A stretch of DNA of 45,776 nucleotides from Xenophilus sp. E41. Its GTDB lineage: Bacteria; Pseudomonadota; Gammaproteobacteria; Burkholderiales; Burkholderiaceae_C. A model generated the notes under the pieces. The model worked only from the letters and a program-made list of their open reading frames with translations, was not told the DNA's origin and searched no databases. Both the position numbers and the translations under genes were made by a program. This document shows, piece after piece, positions 7,181 to 14,875 of this stretch (the first letter of the stretch is position 1; each line of letters opens with the position of its first letter). The stretch is taken from assembly GCF_003671765.1 (NCBI RefSeq), contig NZ_QPIB01000008.1, positions 509,225 to 555,000 on the forward strand. The letters are read 5' to 3'.

Positions 7181-7819
7181 TCATGCCGCGGCCGGCCGCG
7201 CCATCACCAGCAGCCGCAGCGCCAGGCCGAACATCACGCCCGCCAGCAGCCGCTGGCGCAGGCGCGCGCCGCGCTCGCTGGCGGCCACGCGCCGTGCAAC
7301 GACGCCCGCGGCGCTGCCCAGCGCGGTGTTGAAGAGCAGGGACACCGCCGACATCACCGCGCCCAGCTGCACCATCTGCACGCTCACCGAGCCCTGCGCC
7401 GGGTGCACGAACTGCGGCAGGAAGACGACGAAGAAGACCAGCGCCTTCGGGTTCATCAGCGTGTTGACGAAGCCCATGCGCGCCACCCGCGCGAGCCCCG
7501 CAGGCGGCGCGTCGGCCGCACGCGCTCCCGGCGCGCCCGCGCGCAGCGCCTGCACGCCCAGCCACACGAGGTACGCCGCGCCGGCCCAGCGCAGCAGGTC
7601 GAAGGCCGGCGCCCAGGCGGCCATCAGCGCCGCGACGCCGCTGGCGGCCGCCAGCGCGAGCACGAAGTCCGCCAGCGCGATGCCGATGGCGCCGGCGACG
7701 GCGCCGCGCGGCCCGTGCGCCGCGCCCTGCGCCAGCACGAAGGCCATGTTGGGGCCGGGTGATGCCATCAGCGCCAGCGCGGCAAGCACGAAGAGGCCGA
7801 GGGTGGGGAGGGTGACCAT
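7181..7819 (-). CDS. LysE/RhtB family amino-acid exporter (second copy)
   Basis: A 212-residue six-helix inner-membrane exporter. LysE signatures are MASPGPNMAFVLAQG near 18-32 and MGFVNTLMNPKALVFFVVFLPQF near 115-137. The C-terminal half has a basic stretch (RRVAASERGARLRQR) between the last helices, common in RhtB-type proteins. Start ATG 7819 is 11 bp after the DJ-1/PfpI gene stop, and the next PhzF gene begins 27 bp after its stop, so it is in an operon. Substrate unknown; amino acids or their derivatives are expected for the family. Confidence 0.9.
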   Translation of the reverse strand: MVTLPTLGLFVLAALALMASPGPNMAFVLAQGAAHGPRGAVAGAIGIALADFVLALAAASGVAALMAAWAPAFDLLRWAGAAYLVWLGVQALRAGAPGARAADAPPAGLARVARMGFVNTLMNPKALVFFVVFLPQFVHPAQGSVSVQMVQLGAVMSAVSLLFNTALGSAAGVVARRVAASERGARLRQRLLAGVMFGLALRLLVMARPAAA

Positions 7820-7830
7820 GGCGCCGTGCC

Positions 7831-8448
7831 TCAGCCGATCGCCGTCGTTGCGGGCAGGTAGGGCGTGACGGCGGCCAGCGCGCGGGCGACGTAGCTGTCC
7901 TTCTCGCCCACGGGCGCCACGTAGTGCAGGGCCGAGCTCGCGGCCTCCAGGCCCTCGCTGCGCGCGATCAGCCAGGCCGCGAGGTAGGGCGACGCCAGGC
8001 AGCCGCCGGCTGTCGCAACGTTGCCGTCGGCGAAGAAGGGCTGGTCGAGCACGCGCACGCCGGCCTCCTGCACCCAGGGCTTGGTCGTGAGGTCGGTGCA
8101 GGCGGGCACCCGGCCCAGCAGGCCGAGCCGGGCGAGCACCAGCGTGCCGGAGCACTGCGCGCCGATCAGCTGGCGCGCGGGGTCGAGTTGCAGGCGTGCC
8201 ATCAGCGCCGCGTCGGCCACGATCTCGCGCGTGCGGATGCCGCTGCCCACCAGCACCGCGTCGGCCGTCCCGGCCTCGTCCAGCGAAGCGGTGGCCTCGA
8301 GCGTGACACCGTTCATCGAGGTCACGCGGGCGGTCGGCGCCGCCAGCGTCACGCGCCAGCCGGGGCGCTTGATGCGGTTGAGCACGCCCAGGGCGATCAG
8401 CGAATCCAGCTCGTTGAAGCCGTCGAAGGTGAGGATGGCGGTGTGCAT
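7831..8448 (-). CDS. DJ-1/PfpI family protein (class I glutamine amidotransferase-like)
   Basis: A 205-residue DJ-1/PfpI-fold protein. The N-terminus HTAILTFDGFNELDSLIALG matches the first strand and helix of the family. The nucleophile elbow is LIGAQCSGTLVLARLGLL, with the catalytic cysteine in AQCSG. Later, ATAGGCLASPYLAAWLIAR resembles the helix after the active site in isonitrile-hydratase-like and ThiJ-like members. Possible roles are a hydrolase or hydratase, or a glyoxalase III or deglycase activity on reactive carbonyls; sequence alone does not decide. ATG 8448 is chosen over a TTG at 8454. A family A repeat separates it from the upstream aminotransferase gene, so it may have its own promoter. 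Confidence 0.82.
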   Translation of the reverse strand: MHTAILTFDGFNELDSLIALGVLNRIKRPGWRVTLAAPTARVTSMNGVTLEATASLDEAGTADAVLVGSGIRTREIVADAALMARLQLDPARQLIGAQCSGTLVLARLGLLGRVPACTDLTTKPWVQEAGVRVLDQPFFADGNVATAGGCLASPYLAAWLIARSEGLEAASSALHYVAPVGEKDSYVARALAAVTPYLPATTAIG

Positions 8449-8460
8449 GGGCAACCCCGA

Positions 8461-8520
8461 TTGCTATCGAAACAATAGCTGCCGGCGCCCGTCATGCGGG
8501 CGCGGGCGGCCGATTGGGCT
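8461..8520 (-). repeat. Family A two-hairpin repeat, copy A2
   Basis: On the minus strand, just downstream of the aminotransferase stop. In plus coordinates the large hairpin is GCGCCCG (8485-8491), TCATG loop, CGGGCGC (8497-8503). The small hairpin is GCTAT (8463-8467), 7-nt loop, ATAGC (8475-8479). In its own orientation it shares the 16-mer GGGCGCCGGCAGCTAT with copy A3 inside the MocR gene. Confidence 0.75.
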
Positions 8521-8534
8521 TGAAGGTCTGACGA

Positions 8535-9827
8535 TCAGGCGGCTGCGAGCTGCTGCGTGATCTGCGCCGCCGTGCGGTGCGCCAGCGCCTCGCGCACCGT
8601 CGCGGCCAGGGCGGCGATCGCGGTGTCGATCTGCTCCACGGTCGCCGTCACGAAGGACAGGCGCAGCGTGCGCGTGTCGGGCTCGCCGGCGTAGAAGGGC
8701 GCGCCGGGCACGAAGGCCACGTTGCGCTCCACGGCCTGCGCCAGCAGGGCGGTGCTGTCGATGCCCTCGGGCATGCGCAGCCACAGGAACATGCCGCCCT
8801 TGGGCACGTTGAACTCGACGTCCAGGCCAGGACGTCGAGCCCCCACGCTCGGCACTGCGTGTCCTCGCTGCCCCCCGAGGGGGCGCTCGGCGTCTAGGGG
8901 CTGCCCGTCGACGCCGAACTCGCGCTGCAGGGCCGCGACCATCGCGTCGCGCTGCTGCTTGTACAGCGCGCGGATGGTGGGCACGTGGCGGTCCAGGAAG
9001 CCGTCCTTCATCACCGCCGACACCATGCGCTGCGTGAAGATCGGCGTGTGCAGGTCCACCGCCTGCTTGGCCTGCAGCAGCTTGGGGTAGATGGCCTTGG
9101 GGGCCACCAGGAAGCCCAGGCGCAGGCCTGGCGCGAGGATCTTGGAGAAGGAGCCCAGGTAGATGCAGCCCTCGGGGTTGCGCGCGGTGAGCGGCAGCGG
9201 CGGCGCCTCGTCGAACCACAGGTCGCCGTAGGGGTTGTCTTCCACGATCGGCAGGCCGGCAGCCTGCGCGGCGGCGCTCACCGCGGCGCGCCGCGCCTCG
9301 CTCATGGTGCGGCCGGTGGGGTTCTGGAAGTTGGGCAGCAGGTAGACGAAGCGTCCGCCCTCGGCCTTCGCCGTGAGGTCGTCGGGCAGCACGCCCTCGC
9401 CGTCGCTGGCCACGCTCACGGCCTGCGGTTCCATCGGGCTGAAGGCCTGCAGCGCGCCCAGGTAGGTGGGCGTTTCCACCAGCACCTTGCTGCCGGGGTC
9501 GAGCAGCACCTTGGCGATCAGGTCCAGGCCCTGCTGCGAGCCGGTGGTGATCAGCACCTGGTCGGGGTTGACGTCCCAGGGCAGCATGTCGGCCACCGCG
9601 CGGCGCAGGGGCGCATAGCCTTCGCTGGCGGCGTATTGCAATGCGGCCTGGCCATCGTTGGCCAGCACGTCGGCGCAGGCCTGCGCGAAGGCGCTCACCG
9701 GGAAGGTCTTCGGCGAGGGCAGGCCGCCGGCCAGGCTGATCACGTTTGGCCGCTCGGTGACCTTGAGGATCTCGCGGATGGCCGAGGGGTTCATTTTTTC
9801 CGCGCGTGCGGCGAGGGTCCACTTCAT
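8535..9827 (-). CDS. PLP-dependent aminotransferase (class I/II) with repeat-encoded insertion
   Basis: A 430-residue fold-type I aminotransferase related to the 2-aminoadipate/valine/aromatic transaminase group. Motifs are SLAGGLPSPKTFP (31-43), TTGSQQGLDLI (94-104), NFQNPTGRTMS (166-176), VEDNPYGDLWF (195-205), the PLP lysine in GSFSKILAPGLRLG (K229), and the C-terminal TLRLSFVTAT containing the carboxylate-binding arginine. Relatives are about 400 residues. The excess is one block, residues about 306-334, between QREFG and VEFNVPKGGMF. It is encoded by a family B repeat (about 8826-8912) that keeps the frame. The start overlaps the EamA stop (ATGA), so it is coupled to that transporter. 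The amino donor is unknown. Confidence 0.88.
   Translation of the reverse strand: MKWTLAARAEKMNPSAIREILKVTERPNVISLAGGLPSPKTFPVSAFAQACADVLANDGQAALQYAASEGYAPLRRAVADMLPWDVNPDQVLITTGSQQGLDLIAKVLLDPGSKVLVETPTYLGALQAFSPMEPQAVSVASDGEGVLPDDLTAKAEGGRFVYLLPNFQNPTGRTMSEARRAAVSAAAQAAGLPIVEDNPYGDLWFDEAPPLPLTARNPEGCIYLGSFSKILAPGLRLGFLVAPKAIYPKLLQAKQAVDLHTPIFTQRMVSAVMKDGFLDRHVPTIRALYKQQRDAMVAALQREFGVDGQPLDAERPLGGQRGHAVPSVGARRPGLDVEFNVPKGGMFLWLRMPEGIDSTALLAQAVERNVAFVPGAPFYAGEPDTRTLRLSFVTATVEQIDTAIAALAATVREALAHRTAAQITQQLAAA
8830..8900. repeat. Family B palindromic repeat, copy B3 (inside aminotransferase gene)
   Basis: Contains GAGCCCCCACGCTCGGCACT, then TGCGTGTCCTCGCT, then the palindrome CCCCC-GA-GGGGG (8872-8883) and GCGCTCGGCG. 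It shares GCCCCCCGAGGGGG with B1. It lies inside the aminotransferase reading frame and accounts for most of a 29-codon excess over relatives. Confidence 0.65.
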
Positions 9828-10792
9828 GTCGTCGTGCTCCTGGGATGTGCCGCCGTGGGCGGTGAAGAAGTCGGGGGTTGCGAAAGCCGTTTGCCCACCA
9901 CCACCGTGGCGACCACGGCGGCGGCGAAGCCGAGGGTGACCGCGTCCAGCGGTTCGCCCAACAGGGGAATGGCGGCGAGGATCGAGAGGAAGGGCTGCAG
10001 CAGCTGCGTCTGGCTCACGCGCAGCGCGCCGCCGATGGCCAGCCCGCGGTACCAGGCGAAGAAGCCCATCCACATCGAGAACACGCCGAGGTAGACGAAG
10101 CCGACCCACGCCGACGTGGCGACCGGCTGCGCGGGCCACAGCAACACCGTGGCCGGCAGCGTGAGCGGCAGCGCCATCACGCACACCCAGCAGATCACGC
10201 GCTCGGCGCCCAGCGCCGGCGTGACCTGCGCCCCGTAGATGTAGCCGAAGGACGCGGCGATGACGGCACCGACCAGCAGCAGGTCGGCCCACTCGAAGCC
10301 GAAGCCATGGCCCTGCTGCTGTGCGCGCAGCAGCGAGAACGCCACCACCAGCGCGCTGCCCAGCACGGCGCACACCCAGAAACCCAGCCGTGCGCGCTGG
10401 TGCAGCACCCAGGCCGCGACCATGGCCGAGACCAGCGGCAGCAACGCCGTGATGACGGCCGCGTGGCTGGCCGTGACCACGCGCAGCGCATAGGCCAGCA
10501 GCAGCGGGTAGCCGATGGCGTTGCCCAGCACCGCCATGCCCAGCGGCTTCCACTGGTGGCGCTGCGGCAGCGGCGAACGCGTGGCGAGCAGGAAGACGGC
10601 CGACAGCCCGCCGGCCAGCGCCGCGCGGCCCAGCGTCACGAACCAGGGCGAGAGCTGCGGCGCGTCGGCCGTGCCGGTGGCCAGGCGTGTCATGGGCAGC
10701 GTGATCGCGAAGATCGCGACGCCCAGCACGCCGAGCCACAGGCCCAGAGTCTCGCGCCGCGTGTGCAGAGGATCGGTTGCGGGAACGCTCAT
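9824..10792 (-). CDS. EamA/DMT family transporter
   Basis: A 322-residue inner-membrane protein with about ten hydrophobic helices arranged as two EamA repeats (about 20-150 and 165-300), the drug/metabolite transporter fold. Typical segments are LLAYALRVVTASHAAVITALLPL in the first repeat and SQTQLLQPFLSILAAIPLLGEPL near the end of the second. Relatives export amino acids (for example YdeD/RhtA-like) or metabolites. Its start overlaps the stop of the LysE-type gene (ATGA), and its stop overlaps the aminotransferase start, so exporter, exporter and aminotransferase form a tightly coupled three-gene operon. The C-terminal tail is a short Ser/Pro/Thr-rich stretch. Confidence 0.9.
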   Translation of the reverse strand: MSVPATDPLHTRRETLGLWLGVLGVAIFAITLPMTRLATGTADAPQLSPWFVTLGRAALAGGLSAVFLLATRSPLPQRHQWKPLGMAVLGNAIGYPLLLAYALRVVTASHAAVITALLPLVSAMVAAWVLHQRARLGFWVCAVLGSALVVAFSLLRAQQQGHGFGFEWADLLLVGAVIAASFGYIYGAQVTPALGAERVICWVCVMALPLTLPATVLLWPAQPVATSAWVGFVYLGVFSMWMGFFAWYRGLAIGGALRVSQTQLLQPFLSILAAIPLLGEPLDAVTLGFAAAVVATVVVGKRLSQPPTSSPPTAAHPRSTTT

Positions 10793-11388
10793 GCCTTCAC
10801 CATCCAGGCCGCCGTCAGCACCAGCACCGCCGCCATGCCGCGGTTGAACCACAGCAGGCGCCGGCCCTGCGCCAGCCAGGCCCGCAGCAGCGCGCCCACC
10901 GCCGCGTACGCGAGGTTGCTCGCGAAGGCGAAGACCAGCATCACCCCAAGCAGCACCGCCACGCGCTGCGCCGGCTCGGCCTGGCCGGCGACCCAGCCTG
11001 CGACCAGCGTCAACGCCAGCAGCCAGGCCTTGATGTTGACGAACTGCAAGCCCACGCCCTGCCAGAAGCCCACCTGCATCCGGCCGGCGTCGGCCTGGCC
11101 GAGCTGGCCGCTTCGCGACAACTTCAAGGCCAGCCACAGCAGGTAGGCGATGCCCAGCACCTTGATCGCCACGCGCGCCGTGGGCGCGGCCGTGACGAGC
11201 GCGCCGACGCCGCCCGCACACAGCAGCAGCAGGGCGCTCCAGCCCACCGGCACCGCCACCACGAAGCGCATCGCGCGCTTCAGCCCGCCGTTGGCGGCCA
11301 AGGCGGTGGACAGCGTGGTGTTGGGCCCCGGCGAAAAACTCATCGCCGTGGCCAGCACCAGCAGCGCGGTGAATTCTTGCCAGTTCAT
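10789..11388 (-). CDS. LysE/RhtB family amino-acid exporter (third copy)
   Basis: A 199-residue six-helix exporter with the LysE signature SFSPGPNTTLSTALAANGG (18-36) and FWQGVGLQFVNIKAWLLALT near 110-129, where NIKAW replaces the usual NPKA. This variant is typical of the EamB/cysteine-exporter-like branch. It is the first gene of the minus-strand operon that faces the MocR regulator across a 90-bp gap, so MocR probably controls it. MocR proteins frequently regulate neighbouring transporters and amino-acid enzymes. Confidence 0.88.
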   Translation of the reverse strand: MNWQEFTALLVLATAMSFSPGPNTTLSTALAANGGLKRAMRFVVAVPVGWSALLLLCAGGVGALVTAAPTARVAIKVLGIAYLLWLALKLSRSGQLGQADAGRMQVGFWQGVGLQFVNIKAWLLALTLVAGWVAGQAEPAQRVAVLLGVMLVFAFASNLAYAAVGALLRAWLAQGRRLLWFNRGMAAVLVLTAAWMVKA

Positions 11389-11417
11389 GGACACAGACTC
11401 TAAACTCGAGACCATTA

Positions 11418-11460
11418 CAGTACCGGTACAGATGATCGGACATGGTGCCTGTCTGTACTG
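11418..11460. promoter_or_regulatory. Candidate MocR operator between divergent genes
   Basis: The 90-bp gap between the LysE-type gene (minus) and the MocR gene (plus) holds CAGTACCGGTACAG (11418-11431), which contains the palindrome GTACCGGTAC, and CTGTACTG (11453-11460), an inverted copy of the same CAGTAC/GTACAG word. Repeated half-sites spaced over about 40 bp are usual for MocR regulators. The assignment is inferred from position and repetition. Confidence 0.5.
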
Positions 11461-11478
11461 CTCGGCGCACCAACACAC

Positions 11479-12912
11479 ATGCTGACCCGCACCTCCGCCC
11501 AGACCCTGACCGACCAGCTTGCCGAGCGCTTTGCCGAGCGCATCCGCAACCGGCTGATGGCGCCCGGCGCGCGTCTGCCCTCGGTGCGCGAGTGTGCGCG
11601 CCAGCAGGGCGTGAGCCCGCACACGGTGGTGGCCGCCTATGACCAGCTGCTCGCGCAGGGGCTGGTCGAGGCCCGGCGCCAGCGCGGCTTCTATGTGCGG
11701 AACGATGCCGCAGCCCCCACGGGGCGGGCGCCGGCAGCTATCAAGAACGTAGCAGAACCGGCGCAACCCGTGACCACCGTGCTGGCCCGCGCACCGGCCG
11801 ACGCCAGCACGCTGATCCGCGGCATGTTCCACCGCCAGAGCGCCAAGCCGCAACCCGGCATGGGCGTGCTGCCGCCGGACTGGCTGGAGAGCACCTTCAT
11901 GCCCACCGCGGTGCGCAAGGTCACGGGCGTCAAGGCCTTGCAGGAGTTCTCGCTGCAGTACGGCGACCCGGCGGGCGACGCGGGGCTGCGCGCGAGCCTG
12001 GTGAAGAAGCTGGCCGGCATCCAGCTCGAGGTTGCGCCCTCGCAGATCGTCACCACCGTCGGCGCCACCCACGCGCTGGACATCGTCAGCCGCACCCTGC
12101 TGCGCGCGGGCGACCCGGTGATGGTCGAGGAGCCCGGCTGGGCGGTGGAGTTCGCGCGGCTCGAGGCCCTGGGCATGCGCGTGCTGCCGGTGCCGCGCCT
12201 GGCCGACGGGCCCGACCTGGCGGTGATGCAGCGCTACTGCGAGGCGCACCAGCCCAAGCTCTTCGTCAGCGTCAGCGTGCTGCACAACCCCACGGGCTAC
12301 AGCCTCAGCCCGGCCGGCGCGCACCGCGTGCTGCAACTGGCCAACCAGCACGACTTCCACATCGTCGAGGACGACACCTACAGCCACCTCGCGCCCGAGC
12401 ATGCGACGCGGCTGTCGACGCTTGACGGCCTCTCGCGCACCATCTACGTCAGCGGCTTCGCCAAGATCCTGGCGCCCAACTGGCGCATCGGCTTCCTGGC
12501 CGCCTCGCCGCCGCTGGTGGAGCGGCTGCTCGAGACCAAGCTGCTGGCCACGCTGACCACTCCGGCGCTCTTCGAGCGGGCGCTGGCCTGGTGTATCGAC
12601 CAGGGGCAGCTGCGCCGCCACGTCGAGCGCATCCGCGTGCGGCTGGACGGCGCACGCAGCCGCGCGGTGAAGCTCGCGCTGGCGCACGGCTGCACGCTGG
12701 CCTCCGAGCCGGCGGGGCTGTTCGGCTGGATCGAGACCGGTGCCGACACCGATGCACTCACGCAGCGCATGCTGGACGAGGGCTACCTCATCGCGCCGGG
12801 CTCGCTCTTCCACGCGCGCCGCCAGCCCACCACGCTGATGCGCATCAACTTCGCGACCACGCAGGACGCCACCTTCTGGAAGGTGTTCGGCCGCGTGCGC
12901 GACGGGCTCTAG
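11479..12912 (+). CDS. MocR-type (GntR winged helix + aminotransferase) regulator
   Basis: A 477-residue MocR regulator. The N-terminal GntR winged helix (about 5-75) shows LPSVRECARQQGVSPHTVV and GLVEARRQRGFYVR. A linker (about 75-110) joins it to an aminotransferase-like effector domain. That domain has YGDPAGDAGLR, TTVGATHALDIV, VLHNPTGYSL, VEDDTYSHL, and a PLP lysine in VSGFAKILAPNWRIG (K329), so PLP binding should be retained. It probably activates or represses the divergent LysE-EamA-aminotransferase operon in response to an amino acid or PLP-linked ligand. Residues 77-92 of the linker are encoded by a family A repeat (11707-11755). Confidence 0.92.
   Translation: MLTRTSAQTLTDQLAERFAERIRNRLMAPGARLPSVRECARQQGVSPHTVVAAYDQLLAQGLVEARRQRGFYVRNDAAAPTGRAPAAIKNVAEPAQPVTTVLARAPADASTLIRGMFHRQSAKPQPGMGVLPPDWLESTFMPTAVRKVTGVKALQEFSLQYGDPAGDAGLRASLVKKLAGIQLEVAPSQIVTTVGATHALDIVSRTLLRAGDPVMVEEPGWAVEFARLEALGMRVLPVPRLADGPDLAVMQRYCEAHQPKLFVSVSVLHNPTGYSLSPAGAHRVLQLANQHDFHIVEDDTYSHLAPEHATRLSTLDGLSRTIYVSGFAKILAPNWRIGFLAASPPLVERLLETKLLATLTTPALFERALAWCIDQGQLRRHVERIRVRLDGARSRAVKLALAHGCTLASEPAGLFGWIETGADTDALTQRMLDEGYLIAPGSLFHARRQPTTLMRINFATTQDATFWKVFGRVRDGL
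11707..11755 (+). repeat. Family A two-hairpin repeat, copy A3 (inside MocR gene)
   Basis: Upstream hairpin GCCCC-CAC-GGGGC (11713-11725), then GGGCGCCGGCAGCTAT (11726-11741), identical over 16 bases to copy A2. The small hairpin is GCTAT (11737-11741), 7-nt loop, GTAGC (11749-11753), closed by one G-U pair. It is fully within the coding sequence and translated as part of the interdomain linker. Confidence 0.7.
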
Positions 12913-12965
12913 GGCCTTCACAGCCCTGGCCGCGCGATACTGGCCGCGTGGCAACGCCAATCCGC

Positions 12966-12981
12966 ACGGAGGCTTTTCTTG
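12966..12981 (+). promoter_or_regulatory. Ribosome-binding site deciding a TTG start
   Basis: ACGGAGG (12966-12972) is followed by six bases and TTG (12979-12981). This is the strongest start signal upstream of the AraC-type gene; the first in-frame ATG would remove 20 residues of a conserved-looking N-terminus. Confidence 0.6.
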
Positions 12982-13818
12982 GCCAGGCTCGACCCGCTGA
13001 ACACCTCGCGCTACTGGCACGCCGCCGACGTGCCGGGCATGGACCTGCTGCACGCGGACTTCAGCACGCACGAGTACGCACCGCATGTGCACCCTTCCTT
13101 TGTCATCGCGGTCACCGAGGTGGGCGGCGCGGAGTTCAGGAGCCGCGGCCGCCTGGGTGTGGCCGAACCGCAGGCGCTGCTGGTCTTCAACCCGTCCGAG
13201 CCCCACTCCGGGCGCATGGGCGCCAGCGCGCGCTGGCGCTACCGCGCCTTCTACCTGGCGGAGCCCGGCATCCGGCAACTGATGGCGGCGCTGGGCCTGG
13301 ACCAGCCCCGGCATTTCGCATCGAACGTGCTGGCCGACCGGGCACTGATCGACGCCTTCCTCGCGCTGCATCGCGCCTTCGACGCCGACCCGGCGTCGGA
13401 CGACCCGCTGGTGAGCCATGAACGCTTCGTCCACACCTTCGGCACGCTGTTCCAGCGATACGCCGCCCCGGGCCAGCGCGTGCCGGCGGCGCCCGCCGGC
13501 GCTGCCGTACTCGCGCCGGTGCTGGAATTGCTGCACGATGCTTTCGGCGAGCGGCTGAGCCTCGATCAGATGGCGGCCGCGGGCGGCCTGACGCCCTTCC
13601 AGCTCATCGGTGCGTTCAAGCGCACGACCGGCCTGACGCCGCATGCCTACCTGACGCAGTTGCGGTTGCGGGCCGCCATCCGCCACCTAGGCGCCGGGCG
13701 CCCGCTGATCGACGCCGCCGTGGCGAGCGGCTTCTACGACCAGAGCGCGCTCACCCGGCATTTCAAGCGCACCTTCGGGATGACGCCGCTGCAGTACGTG
13801 CGCGCCCGGGCCGGCTGA
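12979..13818 (+). CDS. AraC family transcriptional regulator
   Basis: A 279-residue regulator. The N-terminal cupin-like AraC-binding domain (about 10-150) contains HEYAPHVHPSFVIAVTEVGG and LVFNPSEPHSG. The C-terminal double helix-turn-helix (about 185-279) contains LSLDQMAAAGGLTPFQLIGAFKRTTGLTPHAY and the second motif ASGFYDQSALTRHFKRTFGMTPLQY. It starts at TTG 12979, supported by a strong ribosome-binding site. It precedes the EamA-AlaX-ArgE genes by 138 bp in the same direction and is the obvious candidate for their regulator. This AraC subfamily is often linked to LysE/EamA exporters. Confidence 0.9.
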   Translation: MARLDPLNTSRYWHAADVPGMDLLHADFSTHEYAPHVHPSFVIAVTEVGGAEFRSRGRLGVAEPQALLVFNPSEPHSGRMGASARWRYRAFYLAEPGIRQLMAALGLDQPRHFASNVLADRALIDAFLALHRAFDADPASDDPLVSHERFVHTFGTLFQRYAAPGQRVPAAPAGAAVLAPVLELLHDAFGERLSLDQMAAAGGLTPFQLIGAFKRTTGLTPHAYLTQLRLRAAIRHLGAGRPLIDAAVASGFYDQSALTRHFKRTFGMTPLQYVRARAG

Positions 13819-13956
13819 CGCCTGCACGGCGGCAACAGCAGCGCCGCAATTTCCGCCAATACGCCGCGCGGCCGGCGTTCTACCGTGCGGCCCAGGCGTC
13901 GGCCTTTTCCTTGCGCGGTCCTCAGACCGCCCCGGGGCCGTCGCCAGACGACGCCC

Positions 13957-14847
13957 ATGATTTACACCCTCGCACGACCCGCCGCCCCGACCGGCAGCGT
14001 TCTTTCCTTCCTGGCCCTGGTGCTCGGCGCCGGCGCGCTGGCGCTGGGGGGCGTGTTCCTGCGGCACAGCGAGCTGCCGCCCACCGCCAGCGCGGTGTAC
14101 CGGGTGGCGCTGGCCATTCCGGTGTTCTTCCTGCTCGACCGGCTGTCGGCCCGCGGCGAAGCGCCCGGCACACCGGCCATTCCGGTCCGGCTCGTCCTGG
14201 TCGGCTTCATCTTCTCGGGCAACCTGGCGCTGTACCACTGGTCGATGACGCTGACCACGCTGGCCAATGCCAACCTGCTGGCCAACCTGGCGCCGATCTT
14301 CGTGGTGCTCGGCGCCAGGCTCTTCCTCGGCAAGCGCTTCAAGCCCGGCTTCCTGGTCGGCATGCTGTGCGCGCTGGCCGGCGCCTTCGTGCTGATCGGC
14401 CATCGGCTCGACTTCGGCTCGAGGCACATGGCCGGCAACCTGCTGGGCTTGCTGTCGGCGGTGTTCTACGGCGCCTACCTGCTCGCCGTGAGCCTGGTGC
14501 GCGCCCAGTACCGGACGATGACCGTGATGGCCTGGAGCAGTGTCGGCACGCTGGTCGTGCTGCTGCCGCTGACCCTCGCGCGCGGCGAATCGCTGGTGCC
14601 GCAGACGCTGCACGGCGTGCTGATGCTGGTGGCACTGGCCCTGGTGTCGCACGTCGGCGGCCAGGGCCTGATCGCCTATGCGCTGGCCCGGCTGCCGGCC
14701 GCGCTGTCCTCGATCACCCTGCTGGTGCAGCCCGTCATTGCCACCGTGCTGGGCGGCTGGCTGTTCCACGAATACCTCAGCCCCGTCGAGTTCGCCGGGG
14801 CCGTGGTCATCCTCGCCGGCATCGTCATCGCCCGGCGTTTTTCATGA
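13957..14847 (+). CDS. EamA/DMT family transporter (second copy)
   Basis: A 296-residue inner-membrane transporter with ten predicted helices in two EamA repeats. The first repeat has GGVFLRHSELPPTASAVYRVA and LALYHWSMTLTTLANANLL. The second has LPAALSSITLLVQPVIATVLG and a final helix with LAGIVIARRFS. It probably exports an amino acid or small metabolite. It is unrelated in detail to the EamA protein at 9824-10792. Start ATG 13957 is chosen; an in-frame upstream start would add a non-hydrophobic basic leader. AlaX begins 28 bp after its stop, so they are cotranscribed. Confidence 0.9.
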   Translation: MIYTLARPAAPTGSVLSFLALVLGAGALALGGVFLRHSELPPTASAVYRVALAIPVFFLLDRLSARGEAPGTPAIPVRLVLVGFIFSGNLALYHWSMTLTTLANANLLANLAPIFVVLGARLFLGKRFKPGFLVGMLCALAGAFVLIGHRLDFGSRHMAGNLLGLLSAVFYGAYLLAVSLVRAQYRTMTVMAWSSVGTLVVLLPLTLARGESLVPQTLHGVLMLVALALVSHVGGQGLIAYALARLPAALSSITLLVQPVIATVLGGWLFHEYLSPVEFAGAVVILAGIVIARRFS

Positions 14848-14875
14848 GCGGCCCGCCCGGCCCCACGAGGAATCC

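Noticed and set aside
12913-12935. AGGGC-AGCCCT hairpin after the MocR gene as a terminator
   Set aside because: Only about five base pairs, a loop of seven and no T-run; too weak to annotate.
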